DNA of 64,000 nucleotides from Stenocarpella maydis (Eukaryota > Ascomycota > Sordariomycetes > Diaporthales > Diaporthaceae). The stretch is taken from contig NQMI01000028.1 in assembly GCA_002270565.1 (NCBI GenBank), positions 160,711 to 224,710 of the forward strand. Reading direction: 5' to 3'. The position numbers and the translations under genes were made by a program. This document shows, in pieces, positions 12,211 through 23,622 of the stretch. Positions within the stretch are counted from its first letter, which is position 1; every line of letters starts with the position of its first letter. Under the pieces are notes generated by a model. That model was not told where the DNA came from and searched no databases. It was given only the letters and a program-made list of their open reading frames with translations.

Positions 12211-12883
12211 GTAGGTATAGGAGGGCCTATAAGTATTAAGATTTTAGTAGAATAGACCTTTTTTAGTGCTAGTTGCATTTCTAATTTTCGTATTATTCTT
12301 CTACTAACCTATCTATTTAAATATCTAATATATTAGAAATTAATAATAATAACATATATCCTATATTTTAAGAGAATAGAATATTTTAGACTATTTAGAA
12401 GTCTAAAAAAATATATAAACATATATCAAACTATTAAGATCTTTAATATTCCCTAAATTATAATATAATATAGAATAATATAATAATGAAGTTATGATTC
12501 ATTACATATTAATACTTATAACTTTAACTGAATTAAAGAATAAATGCTTATTTAATATATTATTAATTAAGATATTTAAGAATTTTTCTTATAACTTTCT
12601 AATATAAAAGATATAGCTAACCTTTTGCTAGTATTATATAATATCAAGCCTATAGTTGAATACTAAGCTTAATACTTTATAAATATACAACCTAGCTTAA
12701 AGACTAAGTTTAATCATCCTTATAATTATTAAAGGGCCTTTTATAAAGATTTAAAGGATATTAGAAATTAGTTTAGGCTATTTTATAATATAATAGCTAA
12801 ATATAGGATTCTGAATAATAACCTTTATAACTTTAATAAAACTAGCTTTATAATGAGCATAATCAATATATTATTAATAATTA

Positions 12884-13056
12884 TGTAATAAGCGTTGCCC
12901 AGGGCTGGTTATCCAGCTTATATAACCGGACTTTAAGTATTTAGATATATTTCCTAAGGGCTCCCTACGGGGACCCGTCGTCTCTCTTTCCTTTATCTTT
13001 CATACTCTATATTAATTCAATTGGATTCCCTGGACTCACCCACAAACCCCGTGACA
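12884..13056 (+). mobile_element. Probable solo LTR (173 bp)
   Basis: The segment starts TGTAATAAGC and ends CCCCGTGACA (TG...CA), and contains a promoter-like TTATATAACC. It is flanked by ATTA on both sides (12880-12883 and 13057-13060), or AATTA if one base is shared. It is markedly less AT-rich than its surroundings. No matching second LTR or internal region is visible nearby, so a solo LTR left by recombination is the simplest reading. Confidence 0.5.
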
Positions 13057-13619
13057 ATTATATGTATTAATACGTATAAAAAGACTAAATTTATTTAATT
13101 TAATAATGAAAACGGGCCCAAAAGAGGAGGGAGCGAGAGGACAAAACCTCCACACACACAAAAAGGCACACGTTCTGCCAGAGCCCTGATCAAGCAACCA
13201 CCCTAAGAGGAGCGTAGAAGACAAGAAGAGAAGCCCCTAACGCAATAGGAGAGTTATAAGGAGAATAAAGGGTGCCAAAAAGGAGAGGCAGAAAAAGAGG
13301 GCATAAGAAATAGTTTCACAGTACACACGTATATATCTAATAGATATAAATTCACAGGGTATAAAAAGATTAATTCTTTAGGACTAGAAATTTCTTAAAA
13401 GCAATGCAGGAAGGCCCCTTCTTATAGTCTTGGAGGGGGGGGGGATACTAAGGCTGGTTTTCCTCTGGATTCCGAAATATGCCGGTTCCCCTAGACCCCG
13501 GAACATTATATGCTACTATTTTATTATTTAGCTGCTACATATACCTATTCACTCTGCTTGTATTTATAACCCTTATAAGTACCTAGTTTTTAGCAAATTC
13601 ATTAACTTTAGGCTACTTT

Positions 13620-13720
13620 AGCACCCGCTTGGAGCTAAGTAAGTAATAAAAATTTGCACTAATTAGTGTTAACTATACTTAATTACTTAAATCTAATTAA
13701 CTTTATAAATTTAAAAGTAT
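13620..13720 (+). repeat. Dispersed repeat, copy 2 (about 100 bp)
   Basis: This is the second copy of the repeat at 12106-12210, in the same orientation and about 1.5 kb away. Both copies are AT-enriched and have diverged from each other mainly by transitions. Confidence 0.6.
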
Positions 13721-14585
13721 TAAAGTTTATAATTAGTATAGTTTAAATATAAAAACTAATAATATGAAAGAATAGATATTAGTTTGATACAAATAATATA
13801 GTTATTTTAAAAATATAAATTATAAAATAATTATTATTTCTTGTAATTAAAGAGAGAAACTCAAATAAGATAGATAGTTTATGAGTAACTGAAGTTTAAT
13901 TTTTATTATTATGTTTTTATTTTACTTATGAACGGAAGATAGAAATATTTTTAAAGCCCTAGGCATTTAATTAGTAATAGCTATATTTATTAATTTAGAT
14001 AACTAATTATAACTAGCTATAATTTAAGTCTAATCCTAACAAGCTTTTATAAGGGATTAGCTACTGTTAGCTTTCCTTTAAGGAGTAGATAGATATAAGT
14101 ATTACTAGCTTCTATAGAATAACAAGTCAAATTAGCTACTAGGGCCTAAAGTTCCCTAAAAGAATAGCACCTAGTTATCTATAAAATTATGCTTCAGGGC
14201 CTGCTCTAAAGACTAAGACCTTCTTTCGAATAATAATTTTATTAAAAAGTCTATCCTAATAAAAGACCTAAGAAAAGTATAACAGTTTATAGGTAACTTA
14301 AATAAAAAGAACAAATAATATTAAGCAGTGTTTAAATATATTTAAAGACTGTTAATAAATTATTAATGTCCTTAAAAAAGATTTATTAGTCAAAACTAAT
14401 TATAAAAAAGATTATTAAGTTTAGCTAGTAAATAGCTATAGTTAAATAAAATATACTTTTTTTTAAAACAAATGAAATTCTTTAATAATCATTATACTTA
14501 ATAAAGGCCCTAAGTAATATAAGCTATTTTAAATTATGTTTATAGTATGATAATAATTTCGAGTATTTAATCTGGCATTACAATA

Positions 14586-15585
14586 CTATAAGCTAGCTTT
14601 TAAGGTTCTACCTTCTGCATCTTCCTTTAATGCTTTATTAACTAGTTTAACTGCCGACTTCGCCTTTGATCGTGGTAGGGTAGACCTTCCCTGAGGTCCT
14701 GTGTCTCCCAAAAGTTCAACTTTGCGCCAATGCCCAATGTCGCCGATCTCTAGAATGGTCCCACCAGGATATTGCTTCTCTGTGATCAGTGCCAACATGG
14801 CTTTGACAACCTCTGATGGCGGCAGCGAAAAGTCATTGTCCATATCAATGTGTTCCATGGCCTCTGGATGGTCTCGAAAGAGTGGCGTGTCTACAATGCT
14901 GCAGGCTGTTAGCGAAGATCGGTACTCTTTTGAAGCAGAAGCCATTCTCACCCAGGGGCCACCCCTACAACTCTGATGGCACACATGTCCTCCAATGGAC
15001 TCATGCAACGAATGAACTGGCTGAGACCTGCTTTTGAGGCCGAATAAAGAGGAAGAACCACATTTGGCTTCTGGGCCACAATACTTGAGATATGCAGGAT
15101 GACACCGCTTGATCGCGCCTCCTGCATCCGTCGAATTGCAATCCTTGAGAGCTTGATCGGGTGGACGAGATTGATGTCCAACACTTTGTAATGAGATCCT
15201 AGATCTCTGTTGTCCCAGAAGCCTGGACATGACGCTTCATAAACACCAGCACCAGCAACGACGATCTCCGGGACACCACCGAACCGGCTATCAAAGACTT
15301 GGAAGGCTGACTCAAGCTGCTTCCAGTCGGTCACATCGACTCGTTGGAAACTAACCATCGGGCCTGAGTCATTTTGTGTTTCTTGCAACCAAGCTGTTGC
15401 ATCCTTGTGAAGGGAAAGGTCGCAGATCAGGACGGAAACACCTCTCGCTCGCAGTGTTTTGGCGAGAGTAAAACTAAGTCCTGCAGCAGTTAGTCATTTA
15501 CTTCTACGGTCTGACACATGCCAAGCGTACCTGAGCCACCTCCGGTGATAAGAGCTCTCTTGTTTACAAGATTCGGCAGCGCCAT
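14586..15585 (-). CDS. Short-chain dehydrogenase/reductase (SDR), three exons
   Basis: The gene is complement(join(14586..14898,14952..15480,15531..15585)), 298 residues, starting at ATG 15585. Both introns are short (50 and 53 bp, GT-AG). They restore a continuous SDR frame, joining ITGGGSG to LSFTLAKTL and VVGVAPG to IVDTPLF. The Rossmann cofactor motif TGGGSG is at residues 14-19. RVDVTDW marks the adenine-contacting strand, and the HISSIV serine (about 151) with YSASK (Tyr164, Lys168) gives the catalytic triad. The APGIVDTP loop follows. This is a classical SDR of the NAD(P)-dependent alcohol or 15-hydroxyprostaglandin dehydrogenase-like type; the substrate is unknown. The gene lies inside the AT-rich mutated block, yet it has no internal stops and ordinary composition. 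Only its last 20 or so codons enter AT-rich sequence, so the natural C-terminus may have been altered. Confidence 0.85.
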
Positions 15586-16669
15586 TAGTTTTAATTATCA
15601 TAGGCCAGGGAAACGAATCAAAAATTTGTCCACAATATTTGAGGATCTCAAAAGCAGTTGTCCTTGACGTTTTGGAACCCTTCACATCCAGTTGATCCTG
15701 GGAGCACATGTGACAAGATTTCGCATTATTTATCTTTCTCCGACCTATGCAATTTGCATAGGTCGGAGACAAAGAATGCTCATAACTTCGGTATCGGCCC
15801 TACGCTGTCTTTCGGAACATCTAGCCCCACAGGCCCGCGGTCTTCGGAGCGTTGTCGGCACCATCGGCTTTGACTGAGGGGTTGCGTTCAGTAGAATGCA
15901 CGTTTGAATGACACCATATCTTCAAATCCTAAACTTCTGGCTGACAACGAGAATGAAAAGGCTTGACTAATTATGCCTCTTATGGTGTGTGCTCTGCACT
16001 ATAGTTGCTTTATATTGACGCATGTTTGACGCGATATAAAAAGTTTGGCAATTTCGGCATTGGGAGCAACTCCGCTTCATCGGGACAACAGAAAGCGTCT
16101 ACCAAGGTGAATTTTCTCCATGTGGTTACAAGCTTGTTCCATTAAGTCTCCTCCCGATTCCGAGGATGCCTTTGTGTCAAGTTGTATCGTATTAGCACCG
16201 ATATACGCTCCTCGAAAATAACAGAAGAAATTGAGTTATCTTGACGCATCTTGTGTTTACCGACACGAGACATCCCAAGCGATCTGCTGCCACCCACCAA
16301 GGACGATCACTGTCATACGAGGTGGTACACCAACACACGATGAAGATAGATGCAGACTTCAATCTTCAATAGTGCAGATCCATCCTCAATTCCGAATTCT
16401 ACACACAGTCCGATGTACTAACGTCCCCGGCCCCCATTCCGCATCGCCCAATTCCGACCGCCCCACATTCGCGTAACGTGATGTATGCATCTAGCAGCCC
16501 CTCATATAAAACTTTCAGCTCCTTAACAAGGGAGTTTTTTTCTAATTACTAACCCTCTTCTTCTAATTAATTAGATTATTACAAAGTAATGTTTAAATTA
16601 TGAATTAGTAAATACTATTATTATAAAAAGAAATAATATGATTTATTAGGAAGTGGCCAGGTACTATAT
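15586..16669. other. Ordinary-composition island upstream of the SDR gene
   Basis: About 900 bp of normal base composition upstream of the SDR start, giving way to AT-rich DNA at about 16.5 kb. It contains the palindrome at 15737-15769. No supported gene is seen; the 81-codon frame at 16231-16476 has no recognisable motif. Confidence 0.5.
15737..15769. promoter_or_regulatory. 33-bp perfect palindrome upstream of the SDR gene
   Basis: Two 16-base arms, TCTCCGACCTATGCAA (15737-15752) and its reverse complement (15754-15769), surround one central base. The structure is 152 bp upstream of the SDR start codon. The arms contain CCG...CGG half-sites, which are compatible with binding by a dimeric Zn2Cys6 regulator, but a hairpin or a transposon footprint are alternatives. 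Confidence 0.5.
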
Positions 16670-16674
16670 GTAGC
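16670..16674 (+). repeat. Target-site duplication, left (GTAGC)
   Basis: GTAGC immediately precedes the TG of the left LTR and recurs exactly at 23623-23627 after the right LTR. Five bases is the usual target duplication length for Ty3/gypsy integrases. Confidence 0.85.
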
Positions 16675-16854
16675 TGTAACGGGTGCATATAAGCCACTGC
16701 TGTATATTAGCTGTAGCTAAGCTAGGTTTCATAAGGAAAGAAAAAGTAGAAGAAAAATCCTGCAAGTCCGGAATCCGCGCTCTTATATACGGAATCCCAA
16801 GTAGGTCTAAAGGGAGCCGGACCGCGCTAATACCTAGGGTTCCACCCTATAACA
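16675..16854 (-). repeat. LTR of element 1 (3' LTR in element orientation)
   Basis: The 180-bp repeat runs TGTAAC to TATAACA on the plus strand and aligns along its length with 23442-23622. The two share AGCTAAGCTAGGTTT, GGAATCCGCGCTCTT and AATACCTAGGGTTCCA. Differences are mostly transitions. It carries TG/CA ends. Confidence 0.9.
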
Positions 16855-16871
16855 TTATCCCCCTCTTCCAA
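16855..16871 (-). other. Polypurine tract of element 1
   Basis: On the minus strand this reads GGAAGAGGGGGATAA directly next to the LTR. It is the expected plus-strand primer site and confirms the minus-strand orientation of the element. Confidence 0.65.
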
Positions 16872-17115
16872 AACTAATCACGTAATCGCTAACTCAATTA
16901 GATTGGATTTCAATCCAGGCGGGCTACTAACTAGAATTGCTTGGGGGCCTGCCTCCATCCTAATTTAACTGGAGGTAGCCTCTAACCTGATTTAATTAGA
17001 GGTCACAAGTATTTAAACCCTTAAATTTCCCAGCTTCTATATTTCTTCCCCTATTTTCTAATAATAACTAAATCAAACTAGTAAGTATCCCCCTTTTAAT
17101 TAAAAGCTTATAGTG

Positions 17116-17900
17116 TCTAGCTCTAACTCCTAGAAGTTTGCAATAATCCCCTTAGAAATATAATTTTTAGGCTCATTTATAATACCTCCTAGTGCAACCA
17201 CAATCCACCTAAACTATAGTAGTAGGTAAGTCTGCAGTTTCCAACTATCCTCACTCAGTTTTCTAACTTTTTAGTGCGAAAATGAATATAAGTGCTTCCG
17301 CTATATTTCTACTAGTGCTAACTATAAGTCCTGCGCTAGTATAAGTAGTAAAGTTTATAATTCTTATTATTCCTACTTTCAGGCTAAGGTATATAACTTC
17401 CATATTAATTTAGTTGGATTCCATTAATAATATAGCAACCTTATAATATTATACCTCCCTTTATTACAAAGTATTAGGACCACCTTCATGCACAAGAGGA
17501 GCTTTCTGCTAACTAAATCCATAAGGTATTTCCAGTCCAATCTATATAATTTTTATACCCTTATCTTTAGTTTTTACTAACTATAGTAGGATGCAGGTTT
17601 CAAAAAGGTTTGCGCTGCCTATTATGCTATACTTATATATAAGGATGCCTATAGTTTCCCTTTATAAGTCATCCTACACTAATATTATTAGCTTTTATAC
17701 TCTTATTAATAGTTTCCTAGTAGATATACTCTAGCTGCTTTTTTTAGCCTTATTATCTTATACAAATATAAATAACTAGAACTTTATTAGTAATTTCCCT
17801 TAAATGATTATATTTTAATAGGAAATGATTGGATTTTTGGTATCAGTTATTAGTTTTTATAGTGGCTCTTTATACCCCTTTTTAAGATAGGTTTTATATT
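17116..17900 (+). pseudogene. Possible degraded antisense frame in element 1
   Basis: Between the chromodomain and the 3' LTR, the strand opposite to pol keeps a frame with few stops. Its early part reads GSFIIPPSATTI and is followed by several cysteines. Stops in the early part are TAA/TAG, as CAR codons would give after CpA-to-TpA change. The reading is weak, and I list it because element 2 shows a clearer antisense frame in the same position. Confidence 0.25.
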
Positions 17901-18146
17901 AATAAATATCTTATAACTTTCTTTAGAAATTTAGGTCCCTCCTCTTCCATATAATTTCCAGTCTTATCTATATAGAGTCCTACTAAATAATTATATTGCT
18001 TAAGAATTCTTCTCTTCCTTTACCCTCTCTACTATAGGAGCTGTCCTTTAGCCCCATATAGTCTGCCCCCTGCTCTTTCCTCTAGCGGGTTCCTTGCGCT
18101 TTCTCTTAGGTCCCAAGTTATAAGCATTATATGCTACTGCTAGCCC

Positions 18147-18290
18147 ATCCTCCTGGCAATAGTTGCTATACTGCTTTTTAAATTCATCCCAAGCTAAGGT
18201 TTCTTCTAGATTTTCCAGGTCAGTCTAGGTGGGATCCTAATATCCCACCTACTTAACTAGAGCTTCTCATTATATGCCCCTGCTTAATCT
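18147..18290 (-). pseudogene. Chromodomain remnant of element 1
   Basis: On the minus strand the frame reads LVK, then a stop where Trp is expected, then VGY, DPT, a further stop, TDLENLEETLAWDEF. This is the chromodomain core found at the end of chromovirus integrases, with two Trp codons turned into TAG. Such domains target integration to methylated-histone heterochromatin. Confidence 0.75.
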
Positions 18291-20639
18291 CTTTATATAC
18301 ACATATAGCAGTTTTTCCACAAAATATTCCTAATAGCTATTAATAGTTACTACTAGGGGCTGGAAATCCGTATATTTCTAGCCAGGTAATGGGTCTTGAG
18401 CTATATAGCAAAGGTATTCAATATGCACTTTTATATTTTAGCCATTAGGGAATCTAAAGATCTCTATTACTAATAGGAATATTATCCTTTCTACCTTAAA
18501 TTTTATATATTTTTAATTAAGTTTCTTTTTAAGGTATAATAAGTAATAGTTTTATAAATCTACTTATACTAAATCTCCTTCCTAGAAGTATAGCGCTAGC
18601 TTATACTTTTGGTTAGCTATATTTTTCTAGGTCTGGGAAGCAGAAATTATAATAGCTTAATAGAGGTTTATTATCTATTAGAGCCTCAGGATAAAGGATG
18701 CTGCCTGCTACTCTAGGGGCCCTACTGCAACACCCTCTAACTCTCAGTCCTTAATTATCAGAATAATTGGGTTGGGGTTATACCCCTTTATTATAAAGAA
18801 TGTAAATATACCTATATTTATATTCTTTTAGTTCCTTAGGGCCATCTGAGCTGCTAGCAGCCAATTTACCCAGTTATCCTAGTTTTAATTAATAAAAGCC
18901 GCTAGATATGCTTTAACTTCCTAGTTTATATATTCTAGCCCTTTATTAATCTTAGGGTGATATGCTATACTTAGGCGTTATTTGATCCCTAATAGTTAAT
19001 ATACATGCTTCTGGAAGCAGCTTACCTAGTTAGGCCTATAATCAGATATAATAGCCTTTGGCCACCCGTGATACCTAGCCCAACACTAGAGGAAGCACTA
19101 TGCACACGCTTCTGTATCTATAGTCTCTATAGGTTCCAGCACGATATCCTTACCTAAATAGTTGCAAATAACCTATAGGTACTTATACCCTTTAAGCTGG
19201 AGTATATATAAGTAGTCTTAGCTATTTAAACTTAGGAAGATAGTTATAAAGTCTATAGTGATTTCTTTATAATATCTATTGGGAACTAGTAGAAGCTTTA
19301 AGTATACCTTTCTTATTTCCCTCTAGGCCTTTATCCTACTATAAATATTGCAATTGCATAGAAATTGCCAGATTCTTTACTATATTAAGGGCTGGTAAAA
19401 ATGCTAACTTATTATAAATGTGATGCCTTTCTAGCTAGAATATCTATTAACTGCTAGATTATAGGTAGTCTGAATGAGTCTTATGTAGAGATTATTAGCT
19501 TCCAAGTCTTAAGGGCTGGCTTTCTTATATTCTTCCTTTTAGGTAACTAGGACCCCTAGGATTTAAAGGCTTTCCCTATACTATAGGAGTCTGATAAAAT
19601 TTATATAGCATTTACCAATCTGGATATATATTTGTAGTCTAGGCTTAAGCTTATAGTTACCTCTTTATACTACCTGATAAACCTCTTAATACCCTATATC
19701 CATTTATATAGCTTCCTTCTATAATTGCTATAATTCTAGATTATTAAAGGCCTTAATCTTAACCAACTTCTCTATAGCCCCCCTAACCTATATAGAGTTA
19801 ACCAGCTACTTTACTAATGCAAAATTCAGAATTATCTAAATATTTCTTGCCTTTATATTCTTAAAGGTTACCTAGTCCTAATCTCTATATGAGAGGGCAT
19901 CTAGAATAATAGCATTCTTATCTAGTTAGTAAACGAGATTAAATAGAAATTCCATTAGAAGTTCTATATATTATACCTAGTACTTTAAAAGCTATTACTT
20001 TATTATAAACTTCTTAAGGTTCTTATAGTCCGAGAGAATTATAAACCTATTAATGCTCTTTAGTTTAGTATGCTATTATTATAAGCAGTCCATAATAGCT
20101 AGCATCTCCTTATTAGCAATTAAGTAATTCTGCTTAGCTATTGTAAGCTTCCTTAAATGGAAGGCAATAGGTCTTAGTACCCCGTTAACCTCATACAAGA
20201 GGGCCCCTCCAAGGCCCCAGCTGCTATAATCAGCCTCTATAAAGGTCTTCTTAGTTAGATCCTACTATATAAGGACTAGGGCCCATATAAAGTCTTCCTT
20301 AAGCTATTAGAAGGCTTTATTATACTCCTATATCCATAAAAATTGCACCTCTTTCCCAGTTAATATTATTAAAGGGGCAGCCTTTTAAGAGTAGTCTTTA
20401 ATAAATATTTAATAAAAGTTAGCAAACCCTAAGAAGCTTTGCATACCTCTTACTAATGTGGGCCTCTCTCATTTAGCAATTGTTCTTATCTTCTTAAGAT
20501 CCATCATTACTCCTATATTGGCCTTAATAACAAACCCAAGATACTTAACTTATTTTTAAGCAAACTTGCTCTTATTTGGATCTAAGTATAGTCCATACTC
20601 CACTATCCTCTTAAGAACCTCCTATAAGTTTTCTATATA

Positions 20640-21000
20640 TTCTTCTTAGGTTCCATTTATATATATAAGAATATTATTTATATATATAAAGTAGTACCTA
20701 TTTGAAAGATCTTAGAGGATGGAATTAATATATCTCTGGAATATTACTAATGCCTTTATTAAGCCAAAAGGTATAATAACCCATTTAAAAAGCCTATATC
20801 TTATATAAAAAGCTATGTTCCATTAGTTACCTTTTCTAACTCTAACCTTATAGAGTACCTAAACTATATCCACCTTTATAAACCACTTAGCTTTTATAAG
20901 ATTGTATAAGGTTTTTGTAATCAAGGGTAGGAAATACTAATCCACCCTAGTGATAGCATTTAGGGCTCAATAGTTACAATAAAACTATAGTCCGCCCCCC
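20640..21000 (-). pseudogene. Reverse transcriptase remnant of element 1 (YINN in place of YxDD)
   Basis: The minus-strand frame reads VIIPFGL, then FQRYINSIL, then RYYFIYINNILIY. These match the Ty3/gypsy reverse transcriptase blocks around the active site. The two catalytic aspartates are both Asn (AAT AAT, plus-strand positions 20673-20678). Each is a G-to-A change from GAT, so the enzyme would be dead. Confidence 0.85.
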
Positions 21001-22699
21001 AGCTTCCAAGCAAAGATTACTAAAGCCCCAACCTTACTACTACTAGCTTGGATGAAACCCTTATCCAGTAGGTCTCAGAGTATCTTCTTTAAGACCAGCA
21101 ATTCTTCTTAAGATATATTATAAAGTAATCTAAATAGTATAAAAACCTCTCTTCTTTACTTATCCTTCTTAAGGTAGATCTTATAGTCTACATTAGGTTT
21201 ATAAGGGTTTAGCTTATCTACTTCCTTCTTTATAAAAAGTAGTAATAGGTTATGAAACTCTAAAGGAATCTTCTTATAAAGCTCCTTCTTTATTTTAAGC
21301 TTCTTTATACTTAGCACTTTATTAATATCCTTCGTTATAATAATAAAAACTGCTAGCTCTATTATAGCTTTCCTATAAGTTTACTTAACTCTCCTTATAT
21401 ATAAGAAAAGGATAGATGCTAATACTAACCTTACTTTCTTAAGTTCCTTAATCCTACCCAAAAGCATTTATTAGTTTATATAAGGAACCCAAGTTTCCAC
21501 CCTTCCATACTCAGGTCTCACCTTATATAGTATAAAATATACTCAATTAGTAATAAGCTATAGCTTACCTAGTATTACTAGGAAATAATGGCTGGGGATT
21601 ATATAGGCAATAATATTCTTATAGTAGCCTATAACTTCCAGCCCAAACTTTATAATTCCTATAGCTATAGCCTATACTACATCTTTTACTACCCCCTCTA
21701 TCTTCCTTAGCTCTATAAGAAGAGTAGGAATACTTATCCATTGAGCAGTTTCCTTATTAATTATAATAAAGTACTTATACTCTTTATCAACTAGAGTAAT
21801 ATCCTAATTTACCTTATTAATAATTATATAAATATTAGTAGATTCTATTTCTATAACTTCTAAGATTAAAAGTAACTAAGTAGCTTCCTAGTGCTTTAGG
21901 ATCTAACTTTACCCTAGAGCTACTCTTTTTCTAATTTAAATAGCTTAAACTCCCTAACTTATTCTTCAAACAGCTAGGGCCAGGTTACCCAGGTAATACT
22001 AATCCTTATTTTTAAATCCCCTCTAGTTTAAGCTGGGTTCTAAAGTGGTATATATAGGCATTAATATATGAAGTACCCTAATATACTATAATGCCTATAT
22101 AGCTCATTCTAAAAATAGCTCTTTCTCTCCTCTTTAGAGACCCATTTAGCATACTATTACTTTCCTTCCTTTATAAGGCAATTTCCATCCCTCCCCGTTT
22201 AAGAGGCCCCCTTAAAGAAGCAGTTCATATACATAGCAATATCACTATGTATATTTACCCCTGGGTAGCCTAACTGCTCTTAGTTGCTTAAGGTGGAACC
22301 CAACTGGGCTGATATAGGGGCTGTGCCTAATGCTGCATAAGATACCTATTTACTGTAATAGAGTCTCTAATATAGAGCCTTAAATTCCCCAATCTGCTTA
22401 AACCTTTAGGCAATCTATTAGATAGCTACTATATACTCCTCAAACTCCATTGGTAGTATAATGATAATTAGCTTATTCTTTAGGGCTTTAAATATACCCT
22501 AGTATAGCTATGCTACTTAGGACTTATTATCCTAAGCATACCCTCCTACTCTCATAAGAGCACTCTTAAAGTCTGCAATAAACTCCCTAAAAGGCTAGCT
22601 ATCTTTTTGCTTAAAGCCTTATAAGGTTATCCTGTCCCTTTCCCTTACAAATAACTAAAGAAAAAGTATAATCTATATAAGTGATTAACTTCTTATGAT

Positions 22700-23381
22700 T
22701 AAAATCCTTATTAATTCCACCATTTTCCTAAAAAATATATATCTTAAACTTAGGTTTAGTGCTTAAGCACTAATATATCCTATATTAGGCCTCCTAGCTA
22801 TTACTAATATAGCCTGTAAGCCTATCTACCTGCAGTTTGCAGACTAAAGAGGCTTAAAAATCAGCATATTTATTTAGCTTTCCATTCCAGGCCTGCTAAA
22901 CTAGAGCCTTACGCTAGGGTCCGATAGGGCCCTAGCTGAATATAATGTTGGGGATAGATTGGAGCCTGCTAGGGCTGTAGGGCCTGGGGTTGCCTTCCAT
23001 GCGAATAGGGCCGGTCTTTAAGGTGGTAGGGGTGTTAGTCACTAGGGTAGCATCGGGTTGAGAGTATAGCTGGTATTAGGGTGCCGGCTATAGTGCTGGT
23101 TGGAGTGCGGGTGAGGGCACTAACTCGCGGGCGGCATTCCGCATCTCCTATATGGTTTCCTGCATTATCCCTATAGCCACCTAAGTGGCATTCTGGGCCG
23201 CCTGCATTATAACACCCTCTAGGACGCCCTAATTTTGTAGCGCCATAAAGATAGCTTAGCCAAACTCTAGGTGGTTGGTTATCGTGCGTATGAACTCGTT
23301 TTCCGCTAGGACGCGGGCGGCTTTTAAAGGCCCTACCTTACTGCTATCTCTAGCACTTTATTAAGGTATATTTCCCAACAT
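22700..23381 (-). pseudogene. Gag remnant of element 1
   Basis: A minus-strand frame from ATG at 23379-23381 (MLGNIP) continues through AARVLAENEFIRTITNHLEFG and MQAAQNAT with scattered TAG/TAA stops. It occupies the gag position just inside the 5' LTR. The stretch is much less AT-rich than the pol part. Confidence 0.6.
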
Positions 23382-23441
23382 TTTATCTCGAGTTCCAATT
23401 CGCTACAAAATTATAATGGAACTATAGGAGATTGAACCTAA

Positions 23442-23622
23442 TGTAATAGGTATATATAAGATAACGCTATATATTAGCTATAGCTAAGCTAGGTTTAATA
23501 AGGAAAGAAAAGGTAGAAGGAAAATCCTAATAAGTCTGGAATCCGCGCTCTTGTGTGTGGAATCTCAAGTGGGTCCGGAGGGAGCCGGATCGCGCCAATA
23601 CCTAGGGTTCCATCGTGTAATA
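23442..23622 (-). repeat. LTR of element 1 (5' LTR in element orientation)
   Basis: A 181-bp repeat matching 16675-16854. It ends GTAATA where the partner ends ATAACA, a C-to-T change at the terminus, and is followed at once by the GTAGC duplication. Confidence 0.9.

Larger units (their letters stand above)
11950..14585. repeat. AT-rich, RIP-like mutated repeat tract
   Basis: Composition changes abruptly to very AT-rich DNA with stops in every frame, dominated by TA dinucleotides. This is the pattern expected when CpA has been converted to TpA on both strands by repeat-induced point mutation. Two recognisable pieces are listed separately: a solo LTR and a duplicated 100-bp repeat. A less AT-rich patch at about 13100-13320 has no recognisable coding content. 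I cannot assign the rest to a transposon family. Confidence 0.7.
16675..23622 (-). mobile_element. Full-length Ty3/gypsy chromovirus-type retrotransposon, RIP-degraded (element 1)
   Basis: This 6.9-kb element has 180/181-bp LTRs and a perfect GTAGC target duplication. The coding direction is the minus strand. From right to left it holds a gag frame from about 23381, a reverse transcriptase around 20.6-21.0 kb, an integrase region (about 18.9-19.7 kb, placed by order) and a chromodomain (about 18.15-18.29 kb). A polypurine tract abuts the left LTR, which is the element's 3' end. Many codons for Gln, Trp and Arg are now stops, and the reverse transcriptase YxDD motif reads YINN. The element cannot be autonomous. 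The gag end (about 22.9-23.4 kb) is visibly less AT-rich than the rest. Confidence 0.92.
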
